From: Bordetella parapertussis
Lineage (GTDB): Bacteria; Pseudomonadota; Gammaproteobacteria; Burkholderiales; SG8-39
NCBI GenBank assembly: GCA_945869935.1
Contig: CAMBSA010000175.1
Location: 1 to 5,280, forward strand
Reading direction: 5' to 3'
DNA length: 5,280 nt
Shown here: piece by piece, positions 1-5,280 of the stretch
Numbering within the stretch: the first letter of the stretch is position 1
Layout of the letters: each line of letters starts with the position of its first letter
Made by a program: the position numbers and the translations under genes
Notes under the pieces: generated by a model
Database searches by the model: none
Told to the model about the DNA's origin: nothing
What the model saw: the letters and a program-made list of their open reading frames with translations, nothing else

Positions 1-730
1 GCATCGCCGCCTGCGTCCGGTCGAGAACCGCTTTGTCTACGGCGTGTTCTTCCTGCGTCTGCCTCTCTCGACGATCGCCCGCGCCGGCTCGACGCTGTTC
101 TCGATCAACCGATGGAACGTGTTCAGCCTGCGCTATGCCGACTACGGCACGGGCGGCGACCCGCTCGCGTGGATACGCGGCCTGCTTGCACGCGAAGGAT
201 TCGGTCATCTCGATGGCGAGGTCGTGCTGCAGACCTTTCCGCGGGTGCTCGGCTATGTGTTCAATCCGGTGAGTTTCTGGCTCTGCCATGACAAGGCGGG
301 TGCCTTGCGCGCGGTGCTGGCCGAGGTGCGCAATACCTTCGGCGAGAGCCACGCCTACCTGCTTGCGCGTAGCGACGGCGGCGCAATCGGAGCGGGCGAT
401 GTGCTCGAGGCGCGGAAGGATTTTCATGTCTCGCCTTTTCTCAAGATCGAGGGCGGCTACCGGTTCCGCTTTGTCGATAGCGGGGGGCGTTGCCTCGTTC
501 GCATCGACTACGCCGATTCGGAGGGCGACATGCTCCATACCAGCATCTCCGGCGAGTCCGCGCCGCTTGCCACCCGGGCGCTGCTGCGCGCGTTCTTCGC
601 TTATCCGCTGATGACGCTCGGCGTCATCCTGCGCATCCACTTACAGGCACTGCGCCTGTGGTTACGGCGCGTGCCCTTCATCACCAAACCCGAACCACCG
701 GTAAAGGCGATCACTCGATGGGCGCAATAG
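1..730 (+). CDS. DUF1365 family protein, 5'-truncated by the window edge
   Basis: The frame is open from base 2 and ends at TAG 728-730. About 242 residues are visible, and probably only 10-20 N-terminal residues are missing, because the first visible residues (HRRLRPVENRFVYGVF) match the usual early part of DUF1365 proteins. An internal GTG at 44 is therefore not the true start. Family hallmarks are clear: FPRVLGYVFNPVSFW (from 236), EVRNTFGESHAYLL (323-364), KDFHVSPF (416-439) and an IDYADSEGDMLHTSISG segment (from about 506). The biochemical role of DUF1365 is not established. The family is typically encoded beside cyclopropane-fatty-acid-synthase-like methyltransferases and FAD-dependent amine-oxidase-like proteins, so a role in fatty-acid modification is inferred from context. 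Its last 13 nt overlap the start of the methyltransferase gene, implying translational coupling. No signal peptide can be judged because the N-terminus is missing. Family assignment is confident; function is not. Confidence 0.93.
   Translation, partial: HRRLRPVENRFVYGVFFLRLPLSTIARAGSTLFSINRWNVFSLRYADYGTGGDPLAWIRGLLAREGFGHLDGEVVLQTFPRVLGYVFNPVSFWLCHDKAGALRAVLAEVRNTFGESHAYLLARSDGGAIGAGDVLEARKDFHVSPFLKIEGGYRFRFVDSGGRCLVRIDYADSEGDMLHTSISGESAPLATRALLRAFFAYPLMTLGVILRIHLQALRLWLRRVPFITKPEPPVKAITRWAQ
703..709 (+). promoter_or_regulatory. Ribosome binding site for the methyltransferase gene
   Basis: AAAGGCG lies 8-14 nt upstream of the ATG at 718, inside the end of the DUF1365 reading frame. It is a moderate Shine-Dalgarno match. 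It supports 718 as the start over upstream in-frame codons, which would extend the protein through the DUF1365 gene with a sequence unlike the family. Confidence 0.5.
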
Positions 731-1962
731 AACATCCGGGAGGACCCTCGGCCCGGCCGGGCTCTTCCGTCCGCGGCAAGACCTGGCAGGCGCGTACCGT
801 GCTGGCCTTGCTGTCGCGCATCGCGCGCGGCCGGCTCGACCTCACGCTGCCCGACGGAGCGCAGGCGCGATTCGGTGTGACTACGCCGGGTGTGCCGGAC
901 GCGGGCATCGAAATCAGCGACTGGCAGGTGTTCGCCGATATTGTCGCCTCGGGCGATATCGGTTTTGCCGAAGCCTATCTGCGCGGTGCCTGGTGCAGCC
1001 GCGACCTGTCGGCCCTGCTGACGCTGCTCGCGATCAACCGCGATGCGCTCGAACCGGCGGTGTACGGCGCAGGATTCCTGCGCAAGCTGGCGGCGCGCCT
1101 GCGCCACCTGCTGCGCGCCAACACCAAGGGCGGCAGTCGCAGGAACATCGAGGCGCATTACGACCTCGGGAACGATTTCTACAAACTCTGGCTCGATCCC
1201 TCGATGACCTATTCCAGCGCGCTTTTCTCGGGGGACCTGACTCGGACGCTCGAACAGGCGCAGACCGCGAAGATCCGCCGGATTCTCGAGCGGCTAGACC
1301 CGCGACCCGGCGACCACATCCTCGAGATCGGTTGCGGCTGGGGCGGATTCGCCGAGATCGCGGCGCGCGACTTCGGCTGTCGCGTCACCGGCATCACGCT
1401 TTCGAACGAGCAGCTTGCCTGGTCGAAAAAGCGGATTCGCGACGCGGGGCTCGCGGACCGGGTGAATTTAGAACTCGTCGATTACCGCGATATGAAGGGC
1501 TGCTTTGATCATGTGGTGTCGATCGAGATGTTCGAGGCGGTGGGCGAGCGCTTCTGGCCTTCGTATTTTCGGACCGTCGCCGACCGGCTCAAGCCCGGCG
1601 GTCGGGCGCTGATCCAGTCGATCACGATCAGCGAGGCGCTTTTCGATCGGTACCGCACCGACACCGACTTCATCCAGCAGTACATTTTCCCCGGCGGCAT
1701 GCTGGCCTCGCCCGAGCGGTTTGCCGCCGAGGCGAAGTCGGCCGGTCTGGACGTGTCACACGCGCATGCGTTCGGTCCCGACTATGCCGAGACGCTTCGC
1801 CGCTGGCGGGCGTTGTTCTTTGCCACCCTGCCGGCGGTGCGGTCGATTGGCTTCGACGAGCGCTTCGTGCGCATGTGGGAGTTCTATTTTGCTTACTGTG
1901 AAGCAGGCTTTGACAGCGGATGCACCGACGTCTACCAGTTCGAACTGAAGCACACCGGGTGA
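718..1962 (+). CDS. Cyclopropane-fatty-acyl-phospholipid synthase family SAM-dependent methyltransferase
   Basis: This 414-residue protein (E. coli Cfa has 382) should transfer a methyl(ene) group from S-adenosylmethionine to the double bond of an unsaturated acyl chain in membrane phospholipid, acting at the cytoplasmic face. The N-terminal part (about 25-130) resembles the Cfa substrate-binding domain. HYDLGNDFY (147-155) and the SAM-binding LEIGCGWGGFA (202-212) are diagnostic. E273 in MFEAVG and Y356 in GPDYAETL match Cfa E239 and Y317. However, the Cfa Cys139 position is Ser167 (MTYSSALF), the His266 position is Gln300 (LIQSITI), and the usual His after MFE is Ala274. This pattern is typical of the divergent subfamily that sits beside DUF1365 genes; some relatives methylate rather than cyclopropanate. 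I chose ATG 718 because of the upstream Shine-Dalgarno and because a longer start would read through DUF1365. The stop codon overlaps the next gene's GTG. The family is certain; the exact product is not, so no gene symbol is given. Confidence 0.95.
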   Translation: MGAIEHPGGPSARPGSSVRGKTWQARTVLALLSRIARGRLDLTLPDGAQARFGVTTPGVPDAGIEISDWQVFADIVASGDIGFAEAYLRGAWCSRDLSALLTLLAINRDALEPAVYGAGFLRKLAARLRHLLRANTKGGSRRNIEAHYDLGNDFYKLWLDPSMTYSSALFSGDLTRTLEQAQTAKIRRILERLDPRPGDHILEIGCGWGGFAEIAARDFGCRVTGITLSNEQLAWSKKRIRDAGLADRVNLELVDYRDMKGCFDHVVSIEMFEAVGERFWPSYFRTVADRLKPGGRALIQSITISEALFDRYRTDTDFIQQYIFPGGMLASPERFAAEAKSAGLDVSHAHAFGPDYAETLRRWRALFFATLPAVRSIGFDERFVRMWEFYFAYCEAGFDSGCTDVYQFELKHTG

Positions 1963-2498
1963 GGTCCTCTCACGCCGCAGCGCGCCTGCTTGCGGTGCTG
2001 GCGCTGGCCTCGGCGGCAGGGTCTGCATTGGCGCAGTCCCTGCCGAAGGAAGTCGCTGCCCTGCACGCGGACCTTCGCGAACGCGGCTCGGGCGAATTCC
2101 GCTTCTTCGGTTTCCACATCTATGACGCACGGCTCTGGAGCGCCGGTTCGCGCTTCGATCCGGCGGGGCGTTTCGCGCTCGGTCTGCGCTACGCACGCGA
2201 CTTCGCCGGCGAGCGGATCGCGAAGCAAAGCGACGAGGAGATCGCGCGCCTTGGCATCGGCAACGAGGAACTTCGCGCGCGCTGGCTGGAGGCGATGAAG
2301 AAGCTCTTCCCCGACGTGAAGGCGGGGACCGAACTCATCGGCGTGAATGAGCCTGGCCGCGGCGCGCGGTTTTTCCGTGACGGCGTGGCGATAGGCAGCA
2401 TCGACGATCCGGAATTTGCCCGCGCGTTTTTCGCGATCTGGCTCGACCCGCGCACCCGCGCAGGCGATCTGCGGCGCCGCCTGCTCGGCACGGAATGA
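1959..2498 (+). CDS. Secreted chalcone-isomerase-like domain protein
   Basis: I chose GTG 1959, which forms a GTGA overlap with the preceding stop codon. It gives a 179-residue protein that opens with a clean Sec signal peptide: Arg2/Arg9, a hydrophobic stretch LLAVLALASAAG and a likely cleavage site SALA|QS after residue 25. A GAAG at 1947-1950 can serve as ribosome binding site. An ATG at 1920 in the same frame would add 13 charged residues in front of the signal peptide and is less likely. The mature part carries features of bacterial chalcone-isomerase-like proteins: FRFFGFHIYDARLW (47-60), LRYARDF (76-82), KLFPDVKAG, GRGARFF and AFFAIWLDPRT (156-166). These proteins share the chalcone isomerase fold, whose plant relatives include non-catalytic fatty-acid-binding proteins. 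No flavonoid chemistry is implied. Placed directly after a lipid methyltransferase, a periplasmic lipid- or fatty-acid-binding role is a reasonable inference, not a demonstrated one. Confidence 0.88.
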   Translation: MRSSHAAARLLAVLALASAAGSALAQSLPKEVAALHADLRERGSGEFRFFGFHIYDARLWSAGSRFDPAGRFALGLRYARDFAGERIAKQSDEEIARLGIGNEELRARWLEAMKKLFPDVKAGTELIGVNEPGRGARFFRDGVAIGSIDDPEFARAFFAIWLDPRTRAGDLRRRLLGTE

Positions 2499-2511
2499 TG
2501 CCCGGCCGAGC

Positions 2512-2530
2512 CGCCGCGCGGTTCGCGGCG
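2512..2530 (+). other. GC hairpin in the only intergenic gap of the operon
   Basis: Bases 2512-2518 (CGCCGCG) can pair perfectly with 2524-2530 (CGCGGCG), giving a 7-bp all-GC stem with a 5-nt loop CGGTT. It lies in the 49-nt gap between the chalcone-isomerase-like gene and the transporter. No T tract follows, so it does not look like an intrinsic terminator. It could slow 3' degradation or modulate expression of the downstream genes, or it could be a chance product of high GC content. Confidence 0.3.
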
Positions 2531-2547
2531 CAGTCCACCGACCTTCG

Positions 2548-3873
2548 ATGAGCGGCGCCGTGAACCAGGGTGCGAATCGCCTCGGTGCCTGGCAACTTGC
2601 CAGCTACAGTGCATTCGCACTGCCCCTGGCCATGGCGGCACTGCCGCTTTACGTGCAACTGCCGCGTTTCTACGGCGAACTCGGCGTTTCGCTCACGGCA
2701 TTGGGTTTCATCCTGCTTGCCGCACGTGCGCTGGATGCGATCCAGGATCCCCTGCTTGGATTGTGGTGTGACCGCTGGGGCGCTGACGGGCGAGGAATCG
2801 GAGGGCGCCGCGCGTTCGTCGCGTGCGCCGTGCCGCTGCTTGGCATCGGCATCTGGGGATTGTTTCACCCGCTCGACACCGATGCCGGCCGCATTCCGCT
2901 GCTTGCATTGCTGCTGGTGGTCGTTCATCTCGGTTTTTCTATGGGCTCGATCGGCTACCAGGCCTGGGGTGCGCAACTCAGCCGTGACGTGCATGAGCGC
3001 ACCCGCATCACCGCGTATCGCGAATCGATGACGCTCGTCGGGGTGATCGTCGCATCGGTGCTTCCTTCCATGCTGGGCGAGGGCGCGCGCGAACAGATGA
3101 GCCGCTTCGGCTGGCTGTTTCTGGCGATCCTGGTCGCCGGAGCACTGCTCACGCTCGCGCATGCGCCCGCGCCGGCGCGGGCATCGCCCGAGGCGCGGCC
3201 GGTGCGATTGAGCGACCTGTTCGCGCCCCTGCAACAGGGATCTTTCCGTCGCCTGCTGGCGGTGTTCATGTTCTCCGGTGTCGCGGCCGCAATTCCGTCG
3301 ACGCTGGTGCTGTTTTTCGTGGCGGATGTGCTCGGCGCCGAGTCCTGGACGCCGGCATTCCTCGGCGCGTACTTTCTATCGGGCGCGCTTTCGATGCCGC
3401 TCTGGGTCGCGCTCTCGCGCCGAACCGGAAAGTCCGTCGCATGGACGGTTTCGATGGCGCTCGCGGTGATGGCATTCATCTGGGCCTATGCATTGGGTGC
3501 CGGCGACACCGGAGCGTTCCTCGTGATCTGCATCGTGTCAGGTGCCGCACTCGGCGCCGATCTCGCGCTGCCGCCTTCGATCCTCGCGGACGTGATCGAC
3601 GAGGAACAGGGCGGCGAGGGCAAGGAGGGCGCGTACTTCGGACTCTGGAATTTCGCTGCCAAGGCCAATCTCGCGCTGGCCGCAGGCGTCGCACTGCCGC
3701 TTGTGTCGGCTTTCGGCTATACGCCGGGCAGCGCGGTATCGGGAAGCGGGGTTTCGGGTGGCGCGGCCCTGTCGGCGGTGTACTGCCTCGTGCCCTGTCT
3801 GCTCAAACTCGTTTCGGCCGCGTTGCTCTGGCACCGGCCGCCCCTGGCTTCGCTTGCATGGAGAGAATCATGA
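2548..3873 (+). CDS. MFS transporter, GPH (MelB-like) family
   Basis: This 441-residue polytopic inner-membrane protein has about 12 hydrophobic segments and a central polar loop around residues 210-235 (rich in Ala, Pro and Arg). It belongs to the glycoside-pentoside-hexuronide:cation symporter branch of the major facilitator superfamily. The signature is ALDAIQDPLLGLWCDRWG in the second helix region. D63 and D67 align with MelB D55 and D59, which bind the coupling cation. The helix-IV Asp of MelB (D124) appears to be Ser134 (SIGYQAWGAQ). A late ILADVIDEEQ...GAYFGLWNFAAK segment is also typical of the family. ATG 2548 is the first start that gives a family-like N-terminus, although no good Shine-Dalgarno precedes it; GTG 2560 is an alternative. 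The stop codon overlaps the next start by ATGA. Position in a lipid-modification operon suggests the substrate may not be a sugar, but the sequence does not reveal it. Confidence 0.92.
   Translation: MSGAVNQGANRLGAWQLASYSAFALPLAMAALPLYVQLPRFYGELGVSLTALGFILLAARALDAIQDPLLGLWCDRWGADGRGIGGRRAFVACAVPLLGIGIWGLFHPLDTDAGRIPLLALLLVVVHLGFSMGSIGYQAWGAQLSRDVHERTRITAYRESMTLVGVIVASVLPSMLGEGAREQMSRFGWLFLAILVAGALLTLAHAPAPARASPEARPVRLSDLFAPLQQGSFRRLLAVFMFSGVAAAIPSTLVLFFVADVLGAESWTPAFLGAYFLSGALSMPLWVALSRRTGKSVAWTVSMALAVMAFIWAYALGAGDTGAFLVICIVSGAALGADLALPPSILADVIDEEQGGEGKEGAYFGLWNFAAKANLALAAGVALPLVSAFGYTPGSAVSGSGVSGGAALSAVYCLVPCLLKLVSAALLWHRPPLASLAWRES
3860..3864 (+). promoter_or_regulatory. Ribosome binding site deciding the DUF3833 start
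   Basis: GGAGA lies 5 nt before ATG 3870, inside the end of the transporter gene. It is the best Shine-Dalgarno sequence in the operon. It favours ATG 3870 over the in-frame ATG 3858, which has no such site and would add four residues before the signal peptide. Confidence 0.7.
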
Positions 3874-4442
3874 GCCTGAAATCCCGTCTTGCTGGAATCG
3901 CCGGCGGATTCGCCGCCGCGCTTGCCCTGGCCGGCTGCTCGTCCACGCCGGTGGAGCGCTACGCCGCGGAGAAGCCGGTGCTCGATCTCGCGCGCTACTT
4001 CAACGGAACGATCGACGGCTGGGGCATGTTCCAGGACCGCTCGGGCGAGGTCGTAAAGCGGTTTCATGTCGTGATCGACGCGAAATGGACGGGCGATGTC
4101 GGCGTGCTCGATGAATCCTTTACCTATTCGGATGGCACGACGCAAAAGCGCGTGTGGACCATCACCCGCACCGGCGAAGGACGGTATTCCGGCACCGCGG
4201 CGGACGTGGTGGGCACCGCGTCGGGGCAGGCGGCGGGAAATGCGCTTCGCTGGCGCTACGTGATGGCACTGCCGGTGGACGGAAAAATCTACAACGTCGA
4301 TTTCGACGACTGGATGTTCCTGATGGATGGCGAGGTGATGCTGAACCGCTCGGCGATGAGCAAATGGGGAATAAACCTGGGGGAGGTGACGTTGTCCTTC
4401 CGTCGCCGGGGCGTATCGCCTGCCTCGCCCCGGCTGAGATAG
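3870..4442 (+). CDS. DUF3833 family lipoprotein
   Basis: This 190-residue protein has a lipoprotein signal peptide (MSLKSRLAG, then a hydrophobic core) ending in lipobox LAGC, with Cys23 as the acylated residue. Ser follows at +2 rather than Asp, so Lol-dependent transfer to the outer membrane is expected. The mature part matches DUF3833 throughout: EKPVLDLARYFNGTIDGWGMF (34-54), QDRSGEVVKRF (55-65), LDESFTYSDGTTQKRVW (80-96), GNALRWRY (123-130), FDDWMFLMDG (145-154) and NRSAMSKWGINLGEVTLSF (159-177). The alternating short polar and hydrophobic strands suggest a small beta-barrel or lipocalin-like fold, but that is inference; the function of the family is unknown. It starts at ATG 3870, sharing ATGA with the transporter stop. 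The start is supported by GGAGA at 3860-3864. It appears to be the last gene of the operon. Family members commonly sit with DUF1365 and Cfa-like genes, pointing to a shared lipid-related or envelope-stress role. Confidence 0.93.
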   Translation: MSLKSRLAGIAGGFAAALALAGCSSTPVERYAAEKPVLDLARYFNGTIDGWGMFQDRSGEVVKRFHVVIDAKWTGDVGVLDESFTYSDGTTQKRVWTITRTGEGRYSGTAADVVGTASGQAAGNALRWRYVMALPVDGKIYNVDFDDWMFLMDGEVMLNRSAMSKWGINLGEVTLSFRRRGVSPASPRLR

Positions 4443-4538
4443 TGCACGCCGGCGCGGCGGGAGCTTGTCAGGCATTCGACACGCTCCGGGCGTAAAATTT
4501 GCTCTTATTTCCCCGTATTCAATAGAGCACTGCAAGCC
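4443..4538 (+). promoter_or_regulatory. Intergenic leader with possible promoter for the efflux adaptor gene
   Basis: This 96-nt gap separates the operon from the adaptor gene. Bases 4493-4524 are clearly more AT-rich than the surroundings (TAAAATTTGCTCTTATTTCC and on), as expected for a promoter or leader. TAAAAT at 4493-4498 matches a -10 box at 5 of 6 positions. The best -35 candidates are badly spaced, however: TTGTCA 4465-4470 gives a 22-nt spacer and TCGACA 4476-4481 gives 11 nt. I therefore call a promoter region without fixing the boxes. No convincing intrinsic terminator for the upstream operon is visible. The ribosome binding site for the adaptor is weak (AGAG at 4524-4527). Confidence 0.35.
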
Positions 4539-5280
4539 ATGCAAATCGGATTCCTGAAGTTGTCCGCAATCGTTGCCGTCCTGGCGGTGGCCGGTGGCGC
4601 GACCTACTACTATTCCAATCACAAGACGGCGACCGCGTCGATTGCGGCCAACGCAGGCAAGGGCGACAAGGGCGGAAAGGACGTGGCCAAGTCGGGCGAT
4701 CCGAAGGGCGGACAGGGCAAGGGCGGCGCGGGCAAAGGTGGCGGCAGGCCGGTGCCGGTGGTGCTCGCGACAGTGGAAAAGCGCGACGTCCCGATCACGC
4801 TCAACGCCGTGGGCCGGGCAGAGGCGTTTTCCACGGTGTCTTTACGTTCCCGGCTGGATGGCCAGGTGCTGGCGGTGGATATCCAGCCCGGGCAGTTCGT
4901 AAAAAAGGGGCAGGCGCTGTTCAGGCTGGATTCCGGTCCGGCGGACGCCCAGTTCCGCCAGGCCCAGGGCAATCTGTTGCGCGACCAGGCGCAACTTGCC
5001 AAGGCGAAGGCGGATCTCGATCGTTACTCCGACCTCGCCAGGAAGGGCTTCGTGTCGCCCTCTGCGGTGGACGGTTACCGGTCCGCGGTCGAGGCACTCG
5101 AGGGGACGGTCAAGCTCGGTCAGGCGGCGGTGGATTTCGCGAAGCTCCAGTTCGACTTCACCACGGTGCGCGCGCCGATGGACGGTGTTGCCGGCGCGAT
5201 ACTCGTCTTTCCCGGTGGCAACGTGAAGGCGAACGACACGGTGGTGGTGGTGCTCAACCAGATGCAGCCGATCTATGTGA
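4539..5280 (+). CDS. RND efflux periplasmic adaptor (membrane-fusion protein), 3'-truncated by the window edge
   Basis: Translation from ATG 4539 stays open to the window end (247 complete codons; such adaptors usually have about 350-420). The N-terminus is a basic/hydrophobic signal or anchor segment (MQIGFLKLSAIVAVLAVAGG). It lacks a lipobox Cys, so the protein is probably an inner-membrane-anchored or secreted periplasmic adaptor. Residues 40-69 form a Gly/Lys-rich linker. From residue 72 the fold is typical: PVVLATVEKRDVPITL and AVGRAEAFSTVSLRS, the first half of a lipoyl-like domain (LDGQV...GQFVKKGQALFRLD, to 131), an alpha-helical hairpin rich in Ala, Gln and Leu (about 134-203), then the return into the lipoyl domain at FTTVRAPMDGVAG (207-219). 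It would link an inner-membrane RND pump to an outer-membrane channel, as in MdtA/AcrA-type systems. The pump gene is expected downstream. Substrate cannot be told. It probably belongs to a separate transcription unit from the lipid operon. Confidence 0.93.
   Translation, partial: MQIGFLKLSAIVAVLAVAGGATYYYSNHKTATASIAANAGKGDKGGKDVAKSGDPKGGQGKGGAGKGGGRPVPVVLATVEKRDVPITLNAVGRAEAFSTVSLRSRLDGQVLAVDIQPGQFVKKGQALFRLDSGPADAQFRQAQGNLLRDQAQLAKAKADLDRYSDLARKGFVSPSAVDGYRSAVEALEGTVKLGQAAVDFAKLQFDFTTVRAPMDGVAGAILVFPGGNVKANDTVVVVLNQMQPIYV
4656..4745 (+). repeat. Low-complexity Gly/Lys-coding tract within the adaptor gene
   Basis: Codons 40-69 of the adaptor encode 14 Gly and 7 Lys among 30 residues, with Lys at 41, 44, 47, 51, 56, 61 and 66. 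At DNA level AAGGGCGG-like units recur imperfectly (for example AAGGGCGGA near 4670 and again near 4704). It looks like a slippage-prone or expanded flexible linker between the membrane anchor and the adaptor core. Confidence 0.6.

Noticed and set aside
490..717. In-frame upstream extension of the methyltransferase reading frame
   Set aside because: It lies wholly inside the DUF1365 gene, its sequence is Arg/His-rich and unlike the family, and ATG 718 has a suitable ribosome binding site.
1920..1958. ATG 1920 as the start of the chalcone-isomerase-like gene
   Set aside because: It would put 13 polar, charged residues before a well-formed signal peptide and create a longer overlap; GTG 1959 gives the GTGA stop/start overlap and a normal signal peptide.
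2335..3234. Long open frame of 299 codons on the minus strand
   Set aside because: It is an antisense shadow of the transporter and chalcone-isomerase-like genes in GC-rich DNA. The product is Arg/Gln/His-rich with no recognisable domain.
3441..3869. Upstream part of the frame containing the DUF3833 gene
   Set aside because: It overlaps the transporter gene and is Arg-rich out-of-frame translation; the lipoprotein signal starts at ATG 3870.
4430..4452. CCGGC/GCCGG inverted repeat at the end of the DUF3833 gene
   Set aside because: It is a 5-bp stem with a 13-nt loop and no T tract; this is expected by chance at this GC content.
4481..4493. Possible terminator stem ACGC/GCGT before the AAAATTT stretch
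   Set aside because: The stem is only 4 bp and no real T run follows, so it is too weak to call an intrinsic terminator.
3717..4622. Long open frame of 301 codons on the minus strand spanning the DUF3833 gene and the gap
   Set aside because: It is antisense to two confidently identified coding regions, has a low-complexity Arg-rich product and shows no family resemblance.

Overview
The window is a GC-rich (roughly two-thirds G+C by eye), densely packed stretch of proteobacterial chromosome with every recognisable gene on the + strand. Lipoprotein and Sec signals, an RND-type membrane-fusion protein and the overall gene set indicate a Gram-negative bacterium. The set and codon use fit a beta- or gammaproteobacterium, with Betaproteobacteria my preferred guess, but nothing here fixes the taxon.

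Region 1 (1-4442) is a compact five-gene block that reads as one operon. It contains a DUF1365 protein (5' end outside the window), a cyclopropane-fatty-acid-synthase-family SAM methyltransferase, a secreted chalcone-isomerase-fold protein, a 12-helix MFS/GPH-type (MelB-like) transporter and a DUF3833 outer-membrane-type lipoprotein. Three of the four junctions overlap (13, 4 and 4 nt). The only gap (49 nt, between the chalcone-isomerase-like gene and the transporter) holds a small GC hairpin. From family knowledge, such sets usually have an FAD-dependent amine-oxidase/desaturase-like gene just upstream of the DUF1365 gene, and related sets lie in sigmaE-ChrR (singlet-oxygen/photo-oxidative stress) regulons. 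Neither the upstream gene nor a regulator is visible here, so that link is inference.

The products are spread across the envelope: a cytoplasmic lipid methyltransferase, an inner-membrane carrier, a soluble periplasmic protein and a lipoprotein. I infer a pathway that modifies membrane fatty acids and perhaps binds, moves or senses the products. The most notable detail is that the methyltransferase has Ser and Gln where classical E. coli Cfa has the bicarbonate-site Cys and His, which suggests methylation chemistry other than simple cyclopropanation.

Region 2 (4443-4538) is a short intergenic space with a relatively AT-rich leader, probably the start of a new transcription unit. Region 3 (4539-5280) is the 5' part of an RND efflux periplasmic adaptor (membrane-fusion protein) gene with an unusual Gly/Lys-rich linker. 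It runs off the window, and an RND pump gene would be expected downstream. I see no RNA genes, CRISPR array, insertion sequence or other mobile element.
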